The notes beneath the pieces were generated by a model, which saw only the letters and a list, made by a program, of their open reading frames with translations, was not told the origin of the DNA and made no database searches. Position numbers and translations under genes: made by a program. This document shows, piece by piece, positions 44,741 to 57,346 of a stretch of DNA of 64,000 bases (the stretch's first letter is position 1; the number at the start of each line of letters is the position of its first letter). The DNA comes from Distichodus sexfasciatus (taxonomy: Eukaryota; Chordata; Actinopteri; Characiformes; Distichodontidae), in contig JAVGVS010000163.1 of NCBI GenBank assembly GCA_032718565.1, forward strand, positions 221,501 to 285,500. The letters run 5' to 3'.

Positions 44741-46474
44741 ACCAACTCCGGCTTTCAGCAGAACAGTGGTCCTCAGTGTCAGCCTCCAAAATAATCAGTG
44801 CTTGATTAGTATTACATCCATTACTAATTAATCAGCCTCTCATCTATAATTAATCCGAAAATCACTGTGACACTGATTTGGGGCTTGGAGTAGGAGTCGT
44901 GGCGCTTTCGCGTTTGACTCAAGCCGATCGTTAAAATGTAACTTGACGTTCTCCTTAACTTCACTGAGAAGACACTTAAAAGTAGACGAGTTTGTTTAGA
45001 AATGCCGCTTTTTAAGTAGATCGATAAGTAGAAAAGGAGCCATCATTTATTTTTATTCCAAACAGGAAGCGAGCAAACTATGTTCCAAGCTAATCCTGTT
45101 TATAGTCGGTTAAAGGAGGAATAAATTTGAACTCAAATTGCTTTGTCTAAACACTGATACACACACACACAACTTTTAACAACTGTGGACACACGCCGTC
45201 ACTATTCTTAGAGTTAGGAAGGAGGAAGTGGGTTTTCTTTTTAAAGAGGGATGTGAAGTACGTGCTACATTTTTCATATTTTAAGACTTTTAGCCTCGAG
45301 TGAATCTTAACACGAAATTAAAAACCCATATTTCCAGTGTAACTTGAATCAAAACTCAGCATCGTATACACCAAGCCCTCGGCTTACTCAAGTGGGCCAC
45401 GCTTTGTGTTGATCTCTTATTCTAATCTTCATCTTATCGAGACAAGCCTCTGCCCTGAGCGGTGACAGAATGTGTTTTTATTTTTTTTCCGGAGCTGTGC
45501 CGTGGGAACGCAGCCTGTTTGCCAGACTTGGCCCTTGGGCTGCCTGGCCCTGGCGCGATGCCCCGGTCCTCAGCCCCCCGTGCTAAGCTTTCAGCAGGAC
45601 CGTCCTCAGGGCTCGGGGCCAAGCCGGCCTCCCGCTCGCCGTGGGAGCTCCTGCTTTACACGTCTCACTTTTCTGCTGTCCGGGGCAACGGTGCAGTTCA
45701 GCTGAACAAGCGGCTGATTGTGTTAGAGAAAATGTTGGATGAAAAGTGGTTGTGTTTAATTTAGAAAACAACAATTATTTAAATGTATGTGCTACTGCTG
45801 CTATTTTAGGGTTTAGGCTTTTTTTCCGCTGAGGGTTTATACTGTTACATCAAGTGCAAAAACAGCAGGAAAGCTTTTTAGCGGAGAGGTGAGATGCGTT
45901 CCCCTCCTAAATATGTGGCTGCTGGTAAACACAATCTTTAAGTGTGTGAGGGTAATTGTGCATGCAGCAGGACTGCCGAGCATCTGACTATGTTTTTTGC
46001 TCTTTTCATTACCCCTCAATTGGAGTCCCAAGATTCGGACTCCGATTAGGCCCAATTCCTGTTCCACCCTCCTGCTAATTACTGAAGCTATGAGTCAGAG
46101 GGAAAGGGCACAGTACGAAAACAAACAAAAAAAATCCACATTCCACCCATTTTCCAGCTGGAAACAGCCTTTACTCTGTGCACCCAAAAATGTTCCGACC
46201 CAGCCCTGTGTCCTCAAGGAATTAACATCTTTGTCCACATATTCTGCCTTTTCTAATCACTGTGACATTTCTGCAAAAATACCGTTCGGACCAGAGCTTT
46301 ACTCTGAAATGTGTGTTTAGTTTGGAACTGTACTCGCCTGTTTCTCACTTTAAGTTCCTCTTTGATCGTATCTGTGGCTCCAGGGACCCACTTTTGGTGA
46401 GAATTAATATAAGAAATCAAGATTGAAAGAACTTGTGTGGGGAGGAGCTCAGAAGTCTTCATTTGCAGTATAGC

Positions 46475-46600
46475 CATGCTTCGGGGACGGACGCTACCTT
46501 GCTCATGAGTACCTCAGTGGTCCCTTTACCCGCCCGGGATTTGATCCGGCGACCTTCCGATCACGGGGCGGACTCCCTAACTGTTGCGCTACCGAGTAAA
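46475..46600 (-). mobile_element. tRNA-derived SINE, second family, partial
   Basis: The plus strand reads gctcatgagtacctcagtgg, then ggatttgatccggcgacctt and gattacgggg-like text ending in gcgctaccgag, the complement of a tRNA-like head with a B-box. It matches the heads of 47645-47850 and 53095-53320. Confidence 0.6.
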
Positions 46601-47644
46601 AAGAGTCTGGATTATGGTTCAGTGCTGACCGAGACGTTCAGAAAGCAACTGGTGTTCGTAGACACCATGTTAATTGCTAGTTCAAGCGCTGCCGCTAACG
46701 CTGAGATGCCGAGATTTCTCTCCACTGTAAAAGAAATGTCTTTGATGTCGGCCAAGGTGCCGATCTCAAAGGAAATAGCGAACGCGGAAGTGCCCGGTGA
46801 CGCTTTTTGTAACTCAGCAACAACAAGTGCTGCGAAAGCACTCTGGAAGTGAGGTTTCGAATGCTCTCGGCACGTTCGGTGGACGACTTAGCTGGTGGTA
46901 AATTTGGTTGAACAGCAGATGATTAAAATCCAGCTTTTCAGCTTTGAGGAACATGTGAACCGCAAAAACACTGATGCACGTCGCTCCGGATGAGAGCATC
47001 CACTAAATGCCGTAAATGTAAATGGGAAGAGCATCAGCAGCATACTGTATGTCCAGCTCTCTTTTTATGTCTTGCCTCTAACGGTGTAGAAAATATAGAG
47101 TGTTGAGACCGCTGGGAATTTCTCAAAATCCAGCGACAGTTCTGGGAATACGCCACCTGAAGTCATGTTTCTAATTACGGGTCTTTGATGACTCCTTTGA
47201 CCCTGCTGAGTCGGTGGGAACTGAAGCCCAGAGGGGCGATTCAACAAGCTGACACGACACAGCGGAAATCCCAGACCTTGTGCCTTTAACGATTTCTTGG
47301 CTTGTTAAGCGTTTTCCCGGCCCCGTGTAGCTAGAATAAAATAAACCTGCTGTGGTGGGTGATTTGAGCTGCCTAAAATTAGAGAGTTTTATCTGATAAC
47401 TAGATTGTACAAAGTGTTTATGGCGTTTAGCAGACGCGCTAGTCCAGAGGGACAGTCTGGTGTAGAAAGTGTAGATGCGTTAGCGGTAATATAAGCCTTG
47501 CTTAAACCTTTGATCGCAAGCTTATTGTCCATTTCTTGCTCAGAAAACATGGCTGTAACGTAAACTATTCATTAACACACTCCTGTGGCAAATGGAACAC
47601 GTCCAACTCGGTTTTCACTGTGTTTTTAGCGGATGTGACGTAAT

Positions 47645-47850
47645 GTGGTAACGGGTGGGTGTTCGCCCCGTGATCAGAAAGTCGCTGGTTCGAATCCCAG
47701 TTACCACTGGGCACTGCACATGTCAGCTGCCCACTGCTCCTTCACGGAAGGGTCAAATGCAGAGGTCACTTTTGGTTGTGGTGCACTGTGCGCTGTGCTG
47801 TGGTGTGTTCACAATGACAAATAATCGTTCACTTTCACTTAAAAATGGAA
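47645..47850 (+). mobile_element. tRNA-derived SINE, second family, near full length
   Basis: The head is tRNA-like with B-box GGTTCGAATCC (47687-47697). The body is cccactgctccttcacggaa, gggtcaaatgcagaggtcac and gctgtggtgtgttcacaatg. The 3' end is acaaataatcgttcactttc followed by actta. This is the best-preserved of four copies in the window. Confidence 0.75.
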
Positions 47851-48856
47851 GGTAGCATATTTCAAAGCCACAGATTCGCTAACCTACAAATCTGTGATGC
47901 AGTGACCGTGCCTGCGTAGCCTTTAAGATGCCACTTCTGCGAATTCACCACCAGAAATCTCTGGCACCTCTTTGTGACGAGAGAGAGAGCAGCTACTCGC
48001 CAACGCTGATGATGAGGAGTCGATATGCTGTGATCCGCCACTTACAGTCTATACCTACTTTTATGTAGTCAGCTTTTGTCGTAAGTGTGAACCAGGAAAC
48101 GCCGTTCTTAATAGATGTTCTTTCTTACAGCTCACTGTGGCCTAATAAAGCAAGTGAGGTGTCACACGTTTCTTTGTTGAGCTCATTGCAACGGGGCTCT
48201 GAGTCACTCGCTTCCTCTTCTGTCTTCAGGAATGCATCAAGCACTTCCTGTTCCGTGCCTTTCCAGGATCCGAAGAAAGAATGGCGGGTGTCTGGAAGAT
48301 CACATGACCCCTCTGACCTAACCTCTTATATGACTAACGTTAAGAAGGAGCCGGAATGTAGGTAAAAATGTGACGTACGTGACCAGAGAAGCCAGGACCG
48401 TTAGAGATTCGCCTTGAGACCTATTTTTGACAAAAGAAAGGGACTCGGGAGGAGCTTCTCACGGCATTTATCAGAGGGTCGTATTCGCGACGACTTGCAT
48501 TTCCCATTTACGGAGACAGTCTCCCTGGAGCAACTTTTATGGGTTGAACGTCTATGGGTTTTATGGGTCTTGCTATGGGTTTCGACTGTGGTTTTTAGGC
48601 TTTCTTGGATTCAACCCCCCCCAATTTAATGCTTACCTACATAGAGTTTTAGTTTCTCAAATCCAGCACCTGTGAGACTTCTCACATTTATTTCACCGGA
48701 TGTATAAATTCAAGGTGTAAAATTTTTTGACGTCAGCACAAGTTTGGAAAAGCAAAAAAAGAAGCCATTTTTATGTGTGCAAACAAAATTTAGGGTGTTT
48801 TAGTAGTGTAAACCTTCAATCTTGTGGTGACCAACACAGTTTCAGACTCTCAGGCC

Positions 48857-49704
48857 TAGTGTTGTAGTAACAGAGTCCGGTCTCGATTTTTTTGAAGGTC
48901 TCGTTCTTTTGCATTGTTTATTAATTATTGTTTTAATAACTCAGAATCCCTTTAACTTACAGAAACCGCACACACATACCGTCAGAATCACAAGACTTTG
49001 AACTTACCGGACATTATATTTATTCCTCTGTATGTGAAATTATTTCCGTAATTCTGAGTAATTTTGTCCACAAAAACTGAAGTAATTGCGTAAAAAGGCA
49101 TTAATTACATTATTCGCGATGTAAACACATGGGTCAGCGCTCGCGACTCTCATATGGAACGCCATCATCCACAAAAATGTAGTAATCTTCCAGAAAGGCC
49201 TAAAGAAGCTCATTTTATAGACAAAAATGAGCCCAGATCGGCTCAAAATTACCCAAATTAGTGCTTCTTCATTGTCAATTCAACAGATTTTTTCCATTTT
49301 ATAATGTTATGGCGTAATCAATAAGGAAAAAAAATTAATCTGGACAAACGCTTTGTTTATCAAATAATTGTATCCAGATAGATACCAAATGGATAAAGAA
49401 CTAACCCGCCACTAACCTTATTTTTCCTCACAGCACTAAGCCATAGAATGTCTCTGCAAAATAACAACTCCGCAAGCCAATAAAACACGTTTTAACATAA
49501 ACATGGTTAATGTTGCTTAGGCTTTGCGTGTTCCATTTATTTGTCGTGTGGTGTAAAATGTGTATTGGTCCAGTCTCGGCCCGCCCTGGTCTTGCTCTCA
49601 TCTCGGTCTCGGCCCTTCAGAGTCATGGTCTTGTCTCAGTCTTGACACGCTCTGCTCTTGGTCTTGTCTCGGTCTCAGTTTAGGTGGTCTTGTCCCCAAC
49701 TCTA
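48857..49704. mobile_element. 848-bp hAT-type non-autonomous transposon with 8-bp target duplication
   Basis: The element starts TAGTGTTG and ends CAACTCTA, short inverted ends. It is flanked by CTCAGGCC (48849-48856) and CTCAGACC (49705-49712), an 8-bp target duplication with one mismatch, which is diagnostic of hAT elements. The right part is filled with degenerate tctcggtcttg repeats (about 49560-49690), known from a widespread fish element. No transposase frame is present. Internal parts match 4235-4552 in reverse orientation. Confidence 0.75.
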
Positions 49705-50956
49705 CTCAGACCCGACACCTGTAAGACACTCATAAACCTTCCGTCACACTGTCCATCCCGCGTCATAATAAATATACATAAAATAGTTAAAAATACATGA
49801 TAAAATGTGTATAGATTAAGGTGTATCCTTTTATGTATGTTATATACATATTTTAATATTATATATAATTATTTTTGGCTTTATTTTTATAGCATTTTAG
49901 GCTAAGCTTTTCTTTCTTTCTGGGTGCTGCCAACACATTGCCAAACACCGATATCCTGTGAGGTAATGGCAGCACGGTGTTTGCAGAGCGTTAGTCAGAC
50001 CTGCCCACTCTTGGGTGAATTATGACTTACGAGTTACACCCAGCCCGAAACCTCAAAGTACACGCACCACTTGATCTTAACAATACCACAATGTAATAGC
50101 ATAACTCTGTTTTTCCACAAATACGCGTTATTGCCTCATAGATGTTTTTTGCGAGTTTTTGAGGCAGGCCGTCGCGCTGGAAGGCACAGAGATCTTAATG
50201 TACATCTGCTATGTATATTAAACCTGTCGTTTCCGATGAGGTGACGGGAGACGAGTGTGTCCTGAAAGTTCTGGAATGTGGGAGCGCTCAGCGTTCTTTG
50301 CTGACCCTTTTGTGTTTGTAGCGCAGCACAGGAAACCCGCTCCAGCCGGGCCTCCTTCATGTTGCCTGAAAATCGCTGACTGTTTCCTCCTCCCTCTGGC
50401 TGCTCTCCAAGTGGCCTTTACGCGCGCACACAGACAAAACACAGAGTAAGGTCTTGCTATCTTTGTGAGGTCCTTCTCCTGACCCTCATCATTTCTAGAT
50501 CTTCAAAATAAAGCCCACTTAATCTCTGTAACCAAATTTCTACAATTACATGCTGAAACTTACTTCTACTTCACATACAAAAAAATCCTCAAAATGCTAC
50601 ACGTATTTGATCAGCTTTTCTCTCTTTTTGGTCCTCACAGTCACGTAAAAACCTGCCCACACACTCACAGACACACACACACACTCACACATCTAATACT
50701 CGCTCATTGTTGGTGTTGGAGCTGTAACTACACAGAGAACAATGACTAGTCTCTAATATCAGGGCACCTCGCTCTGCTATCTCCCCAAGCAGCAAAGAGT
50801 ACACAGAATTCCAGAGATGTCTAAAAAGCTTCATGTTGGATTTTTTATCCTTTATTATATGCGTGTCTCACTTTTATGTATCTAAACTTTGTAAATCAAG
50901 TCCTGTAAATGTTCTTTGTCTCAGGAGCTGATATATGCAATGCTCGTATGAGGCTA

Positions 50957-52156
50957 CACTGTAAAAAGTAATACCTAGATCTAACTTATAAAAAGTGAGG
51001 CAAGTGGCTGCATTGGATGTTTTAAGTTGAGTCAACTTGCAGCCTTTTTTAAGTGTAATAAACACTGTAACATTACTTAATACAAACACAACAAAATCAA
51101 GTTGAGTTAACTAATAGTACTAGTATTACTCAGTTAGATAAACCTACTTTTATTGGTACAGGTAACTTATTTACGGGTTGCTACAAGTAACCTGTACTCA
51201 TTTTATTTAGGTTTTATGAACTTTACGTATCTGCGTTTTCAAACACGTCCATCCTAAATGTTGTAGCAGTGGCGATGATGAGACCATTAATATGAAATTA
51301 AACAAATGCGTTTTAAGGCTACTTTGGATTTAATTTTAACAATATTATTACTTTTAAACGTTAGTTAGCGTTAACTTCAACTAATATTTGACATTAAACG
51401 GTAAGGCAAACGTCCTAGACAAAACATGTTAACATTAGTTCTACGCTAGGTTAAAGTAACGCTAACTTACGATTAAAAGTGATATTATTGGTAAAATTGA
51501 AACCAAAGTAGCCTTGAAACACATAGTAGACATGACTACAGTACTTATTTAACTTCATATTAACAACACGGTCTCAACCGCCGTTGTCTGCCGACAAGAC
51601 CACACTGCTTCTACACTGTACAGCCATCTTAGCTTGCGATGTGTGCAGGATAGCTAGCTATACAGTACAGTTTGCAACCCTAACCTCAGCGATTTCGCGC
51701 GACTTTACATCACCAATCATTCGGTTAAATTGCTCAACTTACCGCGTTAATCAGTCCCTGAAATTCAGATCCGCTGCAGCGAACAACAGCCGAGCAAAAT
51801 GCTGCATCTGCCTGGGAAAGTCCCCGCCAGTGAAAAAAGGATAATGCCAACTTACAGTAATTTTAAAATATTTACGTTTAATGAACACACCTGCCACATC
51901 GGCAGCTGCTCTAATAAATTGTGTATGTCAACTAACTTTTATAACATTTCTTGTACACAACAACCACATACAAATAACTACCCCGAATAAATTGTAGTTG
52001 TTTTATTTACAATATATAGTTATATAAAAAACTGATATATTTTAAGTAAAGAGTAAGTATATTGAGACTTTTTAGTAAAATCAAATAAAATAAACTAGAT
52101 TACAAATATTTAAAGTATATAAAACCTACTTTGTGGGTGTAGCACTTTTTACAGTG
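50957..52156. mobile_element. 1.2-kb non-autonomous DNA transposon, TA target site
   Basis: It has perfect 13-bp terminal inverted repeats, CACTGTAAAAAGT at 50957 and its complement ending at 52156. It is flanked on both sides by TA, consistent with a TA target duplication. The interior is AT-rich and has no transposase. One 86-codon frame inside (51584-51844) shows no recognised domain. Confidence 0.75.
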
Positions 52157-53094
52157 TAAGTGCTATGAACTTAACGCACAGAAATATGAAAGTGCTTCTT
52201 GTTACTTTGTTCGCTCATGTAGGTGTAGTGCTGTTCACACCAGGGCAGGGAAAGCAGTTCTAGGGCCTTATTCCTCTAAAGGGAGCGACGTAGGGGAGCG
52301 GATCTGATTAGTGACGCTACTAACTTTTTACTAGCTACTTATTTCTTATTCGTTAGAAAGATGGATATTTCCTGACTGCTGCTGAACTTGCAGAAGTGCC
52401 ATCTGAGACGTTACTGTGCATCACAGCATGTTCTTGGCAGCTGCAAGATGGAGTCGGAGGGTGGAGTTTACTTTAGGGAATATGGAAGCAAGAATCCATG
52501 GCTGTTAGCATTGTGTGTAAGGACGTGTTTAAGTTTCAAGAGCTCCTTGCAGGTTCCACGTGTCCAGACCTCTGTAGAACCAGGTGATCATACAGTACAA
52601 GTCGTCTGGTAGAGGATTTTAATTCAAGTGTTTAATTCACTTGATCCATGAGGATTCTGGTGATGCGGGTCTCTGAGGAACCAACGCAGGAGTTTCAGTA
52701 GAATTGGCTTCTTGTTCACAACATGGAATCTAATTACGAGACTGAGGCCCCGAAGTGATTGCCTGTGCTGCTGTACAGATCCAGTGTTCGATGAGATAAG
52801 CTGATTACGTACGAGTCAGTCCCTTGTGACTCTCTTTCATGAATCATACCTGGGTGAGACGAGACATTCAGCCTTGAAACATTTCTCTCCTCACTCAAGC
52901 TGCTGTTTACCAAGGTTTCATAAGGAGTCGTGTGTGTTAGCAGCCGTAACTGAGCACGTATTAAAGGGTGAAGGTTTGGCCTGTGATTCCCCATTTGACC
53001 GCCTTGCGTACACTAATGTGCTTCACCTGTGTCTTTCCCTATTTCAGCTGTCTTGTGTCCTTTGTCTCTGTATTTTGTCGCTTGTATCTTTTTG

Positions 53095-53320
53095 TGAAAG
53101 TATGCGTGATTATTTGTCATTGCGAACACACCACACCACAGCACAGTGCACCTCAACGAAATCTGCATTGAACCCAGCCATGAAGGAGCAGTGCTTGGGG
53201 ACGGTACCTTGCTCATGAGTACCTCAGTGGTAACTTTACCGGCCCTGGATTCGAGCCTGCGACCTTCTGATCACAGGGGGACGAACACCCTACCGTTACG
53301 CCACCAACTGCCTCACTGTA
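53095..53320 (-). mobile_element. tRNA-derived SINE, second family
   Basis: The plus strand reads gtgattatttgtcattgcga, cagcacagtgcacctcaacg, catgaaggagcagtgcttgg, gctcatgagtacctcagtgg and a tRNA-like part (ggattcgagcctgcgacctt). It is the complement of the family at 47645-47850 with the same order of blocks. Confidence 0.7.
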
Positions 53321-55034
53321 CGTGTTGCTTGTTGTTTGATTTTAGGACTTTATCTGGTGGCTTAGGGTTACCATTTTTAGTGGTCCAAGCGCGAAATGCT
53401 TATGGACCCCTCTTGTAATCGTTCTGTTTCTGAACATGCTGGTTTTCTAGACCTAAATGTGCTCTTTTAAGCCCCTAAGTACATGCATGAAGGCAAAAAC
53501 GCTATTTAATTCTTATTCATTGAATTATACATTTGTGATTGCATTCTTAATAGATGTGGAAACAAACAGGTGGCGTGATCAAGCTTTTAGTGTGCGAAGT
53601 CTATGCACAAGTGGAAATAAACAAATTGAATAACTGTATTGTGTACGGCCTGTCGAACAGCAAAAGCGCCAGAATTACTCAAAGGGCATGTGCACTCGAG
53701 CACCCGAGGTTAGTTTTCATTCGAGCATTCCGAACCAAAATTACATTTGCTAAAGGTCCTGCGAAATGTCTTTTTTCATCTAAAACGAACACTCCCACAG
53801 AGTAAACCTGAGATGCTTAGATCAGATTTACAATTGTCCCATTTAAATCCGCACCTATTGGTGTTCACTGAGCCGAGCGCTGTAACGCGGTTCCTTCCAT
53901 TGCACCAGCGTTTGAGCACGTATTCACTTGCATTAATGCGTGCTCTATTAAAATCTACATATATTCCACCCCATTCTACTGAGCAGCTTCAAATTGGCAC
54001 CGTTAGCAGCTCATAGCTTCTACAATCACAGTAATTATCTGGGAGATGGGATGTATTATAGCAATTACATACTGAAAGGAATTTCACTTCCTGTGGTCTA
54101 TCTGTTTCTTTCTGAGTCCGTTCCAACAAAAGGAAAGGAATAAATCCAGACGGTAAATCAACAGGAAGCACGCCATTGTTAAGAAAGGAGAAGAAAGCTG
54201 TGTGCATACTGAACCATATTTGTAGCCTGAGCCGTAACCCAATTTGGTTTTATTGCCTCTGTATTGTAAGGCAATGGAAATAAAAAGAAAAGACTTTCAG
54301 CTTGACGCCAGCTTTTGTGAACTGCGTAGACCGTATAGCAATTAACAGCCTTCTTAATAGTGAGTTGACTCACTTTAGAGGGATTAGAGGTAATTGGATG
54401 ACTGGCTTTTCGGCTTGTTTTTTTAAGGCCAACTGTGCTTAAAAAATTAACCAAAAACTTTAGAGATGGTTCTAAACGTGACCTGTTTCTTAACACAGGT
54501 GGCTGGGAATTGTCTAAAATGGGCATTTTTGTGAAAAAGCTTAAAAACACAAAGGATGAAGAAAAATCTTTGTAACCGTTTTTCGAAATACATTCTCCAG
54601 ACTTGTTACTACGGTGCTGTGGAAAATTCCCCCATTTCTGTGCTTGTATGGAAACAGCTGTGTACGGGGCATTAAGACTACAGAGAGTGCTGCATCAGGT
54701 CCGCTCTACCGTTCCGGCAGAAGATTTGGTGCCATGAAGCCAGGGTCTCGCCTGTGTCAGATGTAAGAACTTCTAATGTCTGAATTTGCACAGTTTCAGG
54801 ATTGTCCAGGGTACATCTTACTACATGTGGTCCTTGTTTAACTATAACGTCTAGTAATAACTCTTGAACGTATGAATGAAACGTACAGATTTTGAGATAT
54901 TTTGTGATTTTTGATGTCATGTATCTTAGCGTCTTAATTTGGTTACTTCCCCACTAATGAAGTGGAAAAGCATTTTGCATCCACCTTCATCTGAAATATA
55001 CACGCCAATGCTGTCAACAGTTATGTTTACATTA

Positions 55035-55752
55035 GCCAAGTTTCCATCCAGTTTTTTTGCGACGTTTTGTTATCGACTAACAGAATATGCGTAAAAAAAT
55101 GTGCGAAATTTGCTGTCTCCAACCTGTTTCCATCCAACTGGCTTTTTATTGATAAAATGGTGTGCGTGATGACGTCATTCCCCCCATAACGAACTGTCGC
55201 ATAGGTTTTGGTGTATCGCAAAAAAAAAATCTGCCCTTGAGCCGTTTCCATACATAATATTGTGTATGTCGCAAATTATCTACCTTTTGTTTTCCACGTG
55301 ACACCCCCCTCCGCTAAACAAAGAAACAAAGTGATGGAGAGATTATTCAGACAGTTTTTTGAAATTTGCCAGCTTACTGTTATTTCAGTTTCACAAATAA
55401 TTGGAATTGTACAAAATATCCGAAGACGACAGCAGAATGAAGCAGTTGCTTGTGTGATAGCCCTAGAGCTCGAAGAAAGTACCCCAGTGCGACGAAACCC
55501 ACGTGATGAAAATGTATCATGTGACATTTATTTGCGTTAAAGCCCTTTTTTTCCGACAAAAAGTGTTTCCAAACTAGTTTTTGCGACATCTGAAGTATCA
55601 ATATAGAAGTTATGCGCTAAAGTTAAACGGAAAAATATTATGTCGACATTTACAAAATTTTATCGATAATTAGCATTTCCATCAGCTATATCGGTAAAAA
55701 ATTTGAAGCGCTAAATATTTTTTCGCAAAAACTCCTTGGATGGAAACCTGGC
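55035..55752. mobile_element. 718-bp DNA transposon with TIRs and a short residual ORF
   Basis: The ends are GCCAAGTTTCCATCCA and TGGATGGAAACCTGGC, inverted repeats of about 16 bp with one mismatch, flanked by TA on each side. Subterminal DNA is rich in tttgcg and cgcaaa words. An internal frame from an ATG at 55334 to 55540 gives 68 aa (MERLFRQFFEICQL ... DIYLR) with no recognised domain. It may be a leftover of an accessory gene of a PIF/Harbinger-like element, but this is uncertain. Confidence 0.7.
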
Positions 55753-56016
55753 TAGTGATGTAATGATAAAAGGCCTGTAAAACAGAATTTTCTTTATTTA
55801 CTCTCCACAAATAATGAGACTATGTTGGAAAAGAATTTTAAAAACGCCAAAGTAAAAACTGCTTCACTGTCATTTTAAAACCAGAGTGCTGAAGCATAAG
55901 TAGGGTCAACGCCGGCATGGTTAACGGACTGGACTGAATGAAGGAAGTCACGGGGCTGAGGTTACCATAGAACGAGCAATGAAAGAGTGGTGACTCTGAT
56001 GCTTGCATAGGCACAG

Positions 56017-57346
56017 TTTATTAACAAATACACTTTATAATACTCAAATAATGACTAGATCATGCAGCATACAGACCAGATGGATTTGGGGGGAAAATGC
56101 TGTCATAGAGGACAAGACGTACGACTGATAGGCAGGTAATTCACAGGAGTATCAGCAGTTTTCTGAGAACAAATAACTTCAGTAGCTCAACATGATGAAA
56201 TCAAACGCGACATCATCTACATCAGGAAAGTTCAAGTAATACCATCTGTTCTTTTACCCAAATCAGGGTCTAAAGCATCGTTACACGACATAATGCTGAT
56301 ATACAGGTGACCGCAGCTTCAGTGACTTCATCAGAGGCGTCATCGTCCTGTCGTGGAGAACGACCGTACAGGTAATTTAACCCGTCACGTTGATCTCCTG
56401 TTATAATTTACCAAAGCCTCCATGAGTTCCAATCAGGACCTCCAGACCCTGAGTTTGACACCCCCTGTTATAAAACCGACTACAGATTTTAATCAGTAGT
56501 TTCAGTGACGTAAAAGAATATTATAGAAGATACACAAACATTAGTTTAAAATAATTCTTCTTTGCTTCAGAATAGAGTTACAGGCCTATAAATAAATACC
56601 ATTCCGCATAACAGTGTTCATATACCATCAGTATAAAAGCATAGAGTACCTAAAGACACTCCCGGTTATTTCAGTGTACCGTGACGTAATTTATCATAAG
56701 TTTCAGTCAGACGCAGAGGTCCAGAATGTGCAGTGATTTGTCTTATCGTACATTTGAAGACATCTAAAGTACAGTAATCACTCAAAATATGACTGATAAC
56801 TTTAAAACAGTGTTAAAATATACGATTTGTTGCCTTCCTCATAAGCTGCCTTAGCAATTCATATGCTTCAATTATCTCTCAATCTCAACCAAATTCTTAA
56901 AAATAATATAAAACCATAAACACGACCATATTAATGTAAATGCTCTTTGAGGCCTCGTGGTCATACATTAGTTATTGGGGCCAAAAGTGTTTATAATGAT
57001 TTATAAACTATATTACTTAGTATCGACACGTGACAAATATACTGAGTAGGCAGGTATCCAAAATAAATCATAGCATTATATTTACAAATTAAAAAAAAAA
57101 ATGGTTGCAACAAAAAAGAATAAAAGAAGATTAGAAACCTTGGGTGCGAATAAGGACCAGTTTAACCACATTACGTCTGTCAGTCATCGAATCCTAAAAC
57201 AGAACCCAAGAACTGTCGGGAAAAGTACTGCACTGTGTGTTCTGCTCTTAAATGCATTTTCACTTTCAAGTGTTTTTACCTGCTGTATTTTAACGCCAGC
57301 GAATACGGCGATGGATCTAAGAAAGGGAAGTTCACAGCTCCACGGG
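56017..57346 (-). other. 3'UTR of the CSPG4-like gene with poly(A) signal
   Basis: On the minus strand an AATAAA lies at 56022-56017, about 1.3 kb beyond the stop codon at 57347-57349. No other well-placed signal was seen in between. The stretch is AT-rich, repeat-poor and non-coding. Plus-strand frames here (for example 57101-57544) are antisense shadows. Confidence 0.5.

Larger units (their letters stand above)
42441..56016. other. Spacer between snx18 and the CSPG4-like gene
   Basis: No gene could be supported on either strand. The spacer is dominated by mobile DNA: a hAT-like fragment (42640-42915, reverse of 36870-37232), palindromic MITEs (42970-43160), a SINE-derived tandem array (43886-44740), SINE copies (46475-46600, 47645-47850, 53095-53320), V-SINE pieces (about 42480-42590, 46970-47026, 47419-47480 and 48515-48600) and three complete-looking DNA elements (48857-49704, 50957-52156, 55035-55752). 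Repeat-poor blocks at about 45450-45720 (GC-rich) and 53990-54250 are candidate regulatory DNA by appearance only. Confidence 0.5.

Noticed and set aside
46433..46852. 139-codon plus-strand frame
   Set aside because: Its first half translates an inverted tRNA-derived SINE and the rest an unassigned repeat; no domain.
48230..48315. Exon-like stretch after ctgtcttcag (ECIKHFLFRAFPG...)
   Set aside because: A plausible acceptor and a short open frame ending in TGA, but no protein family is recognisable and no partner exon was found nearby.
51584..51844. 86-codon frame inside the 1.2-kb TA element
   Set aside because: No transposase or other motif; treated as a chance frame.
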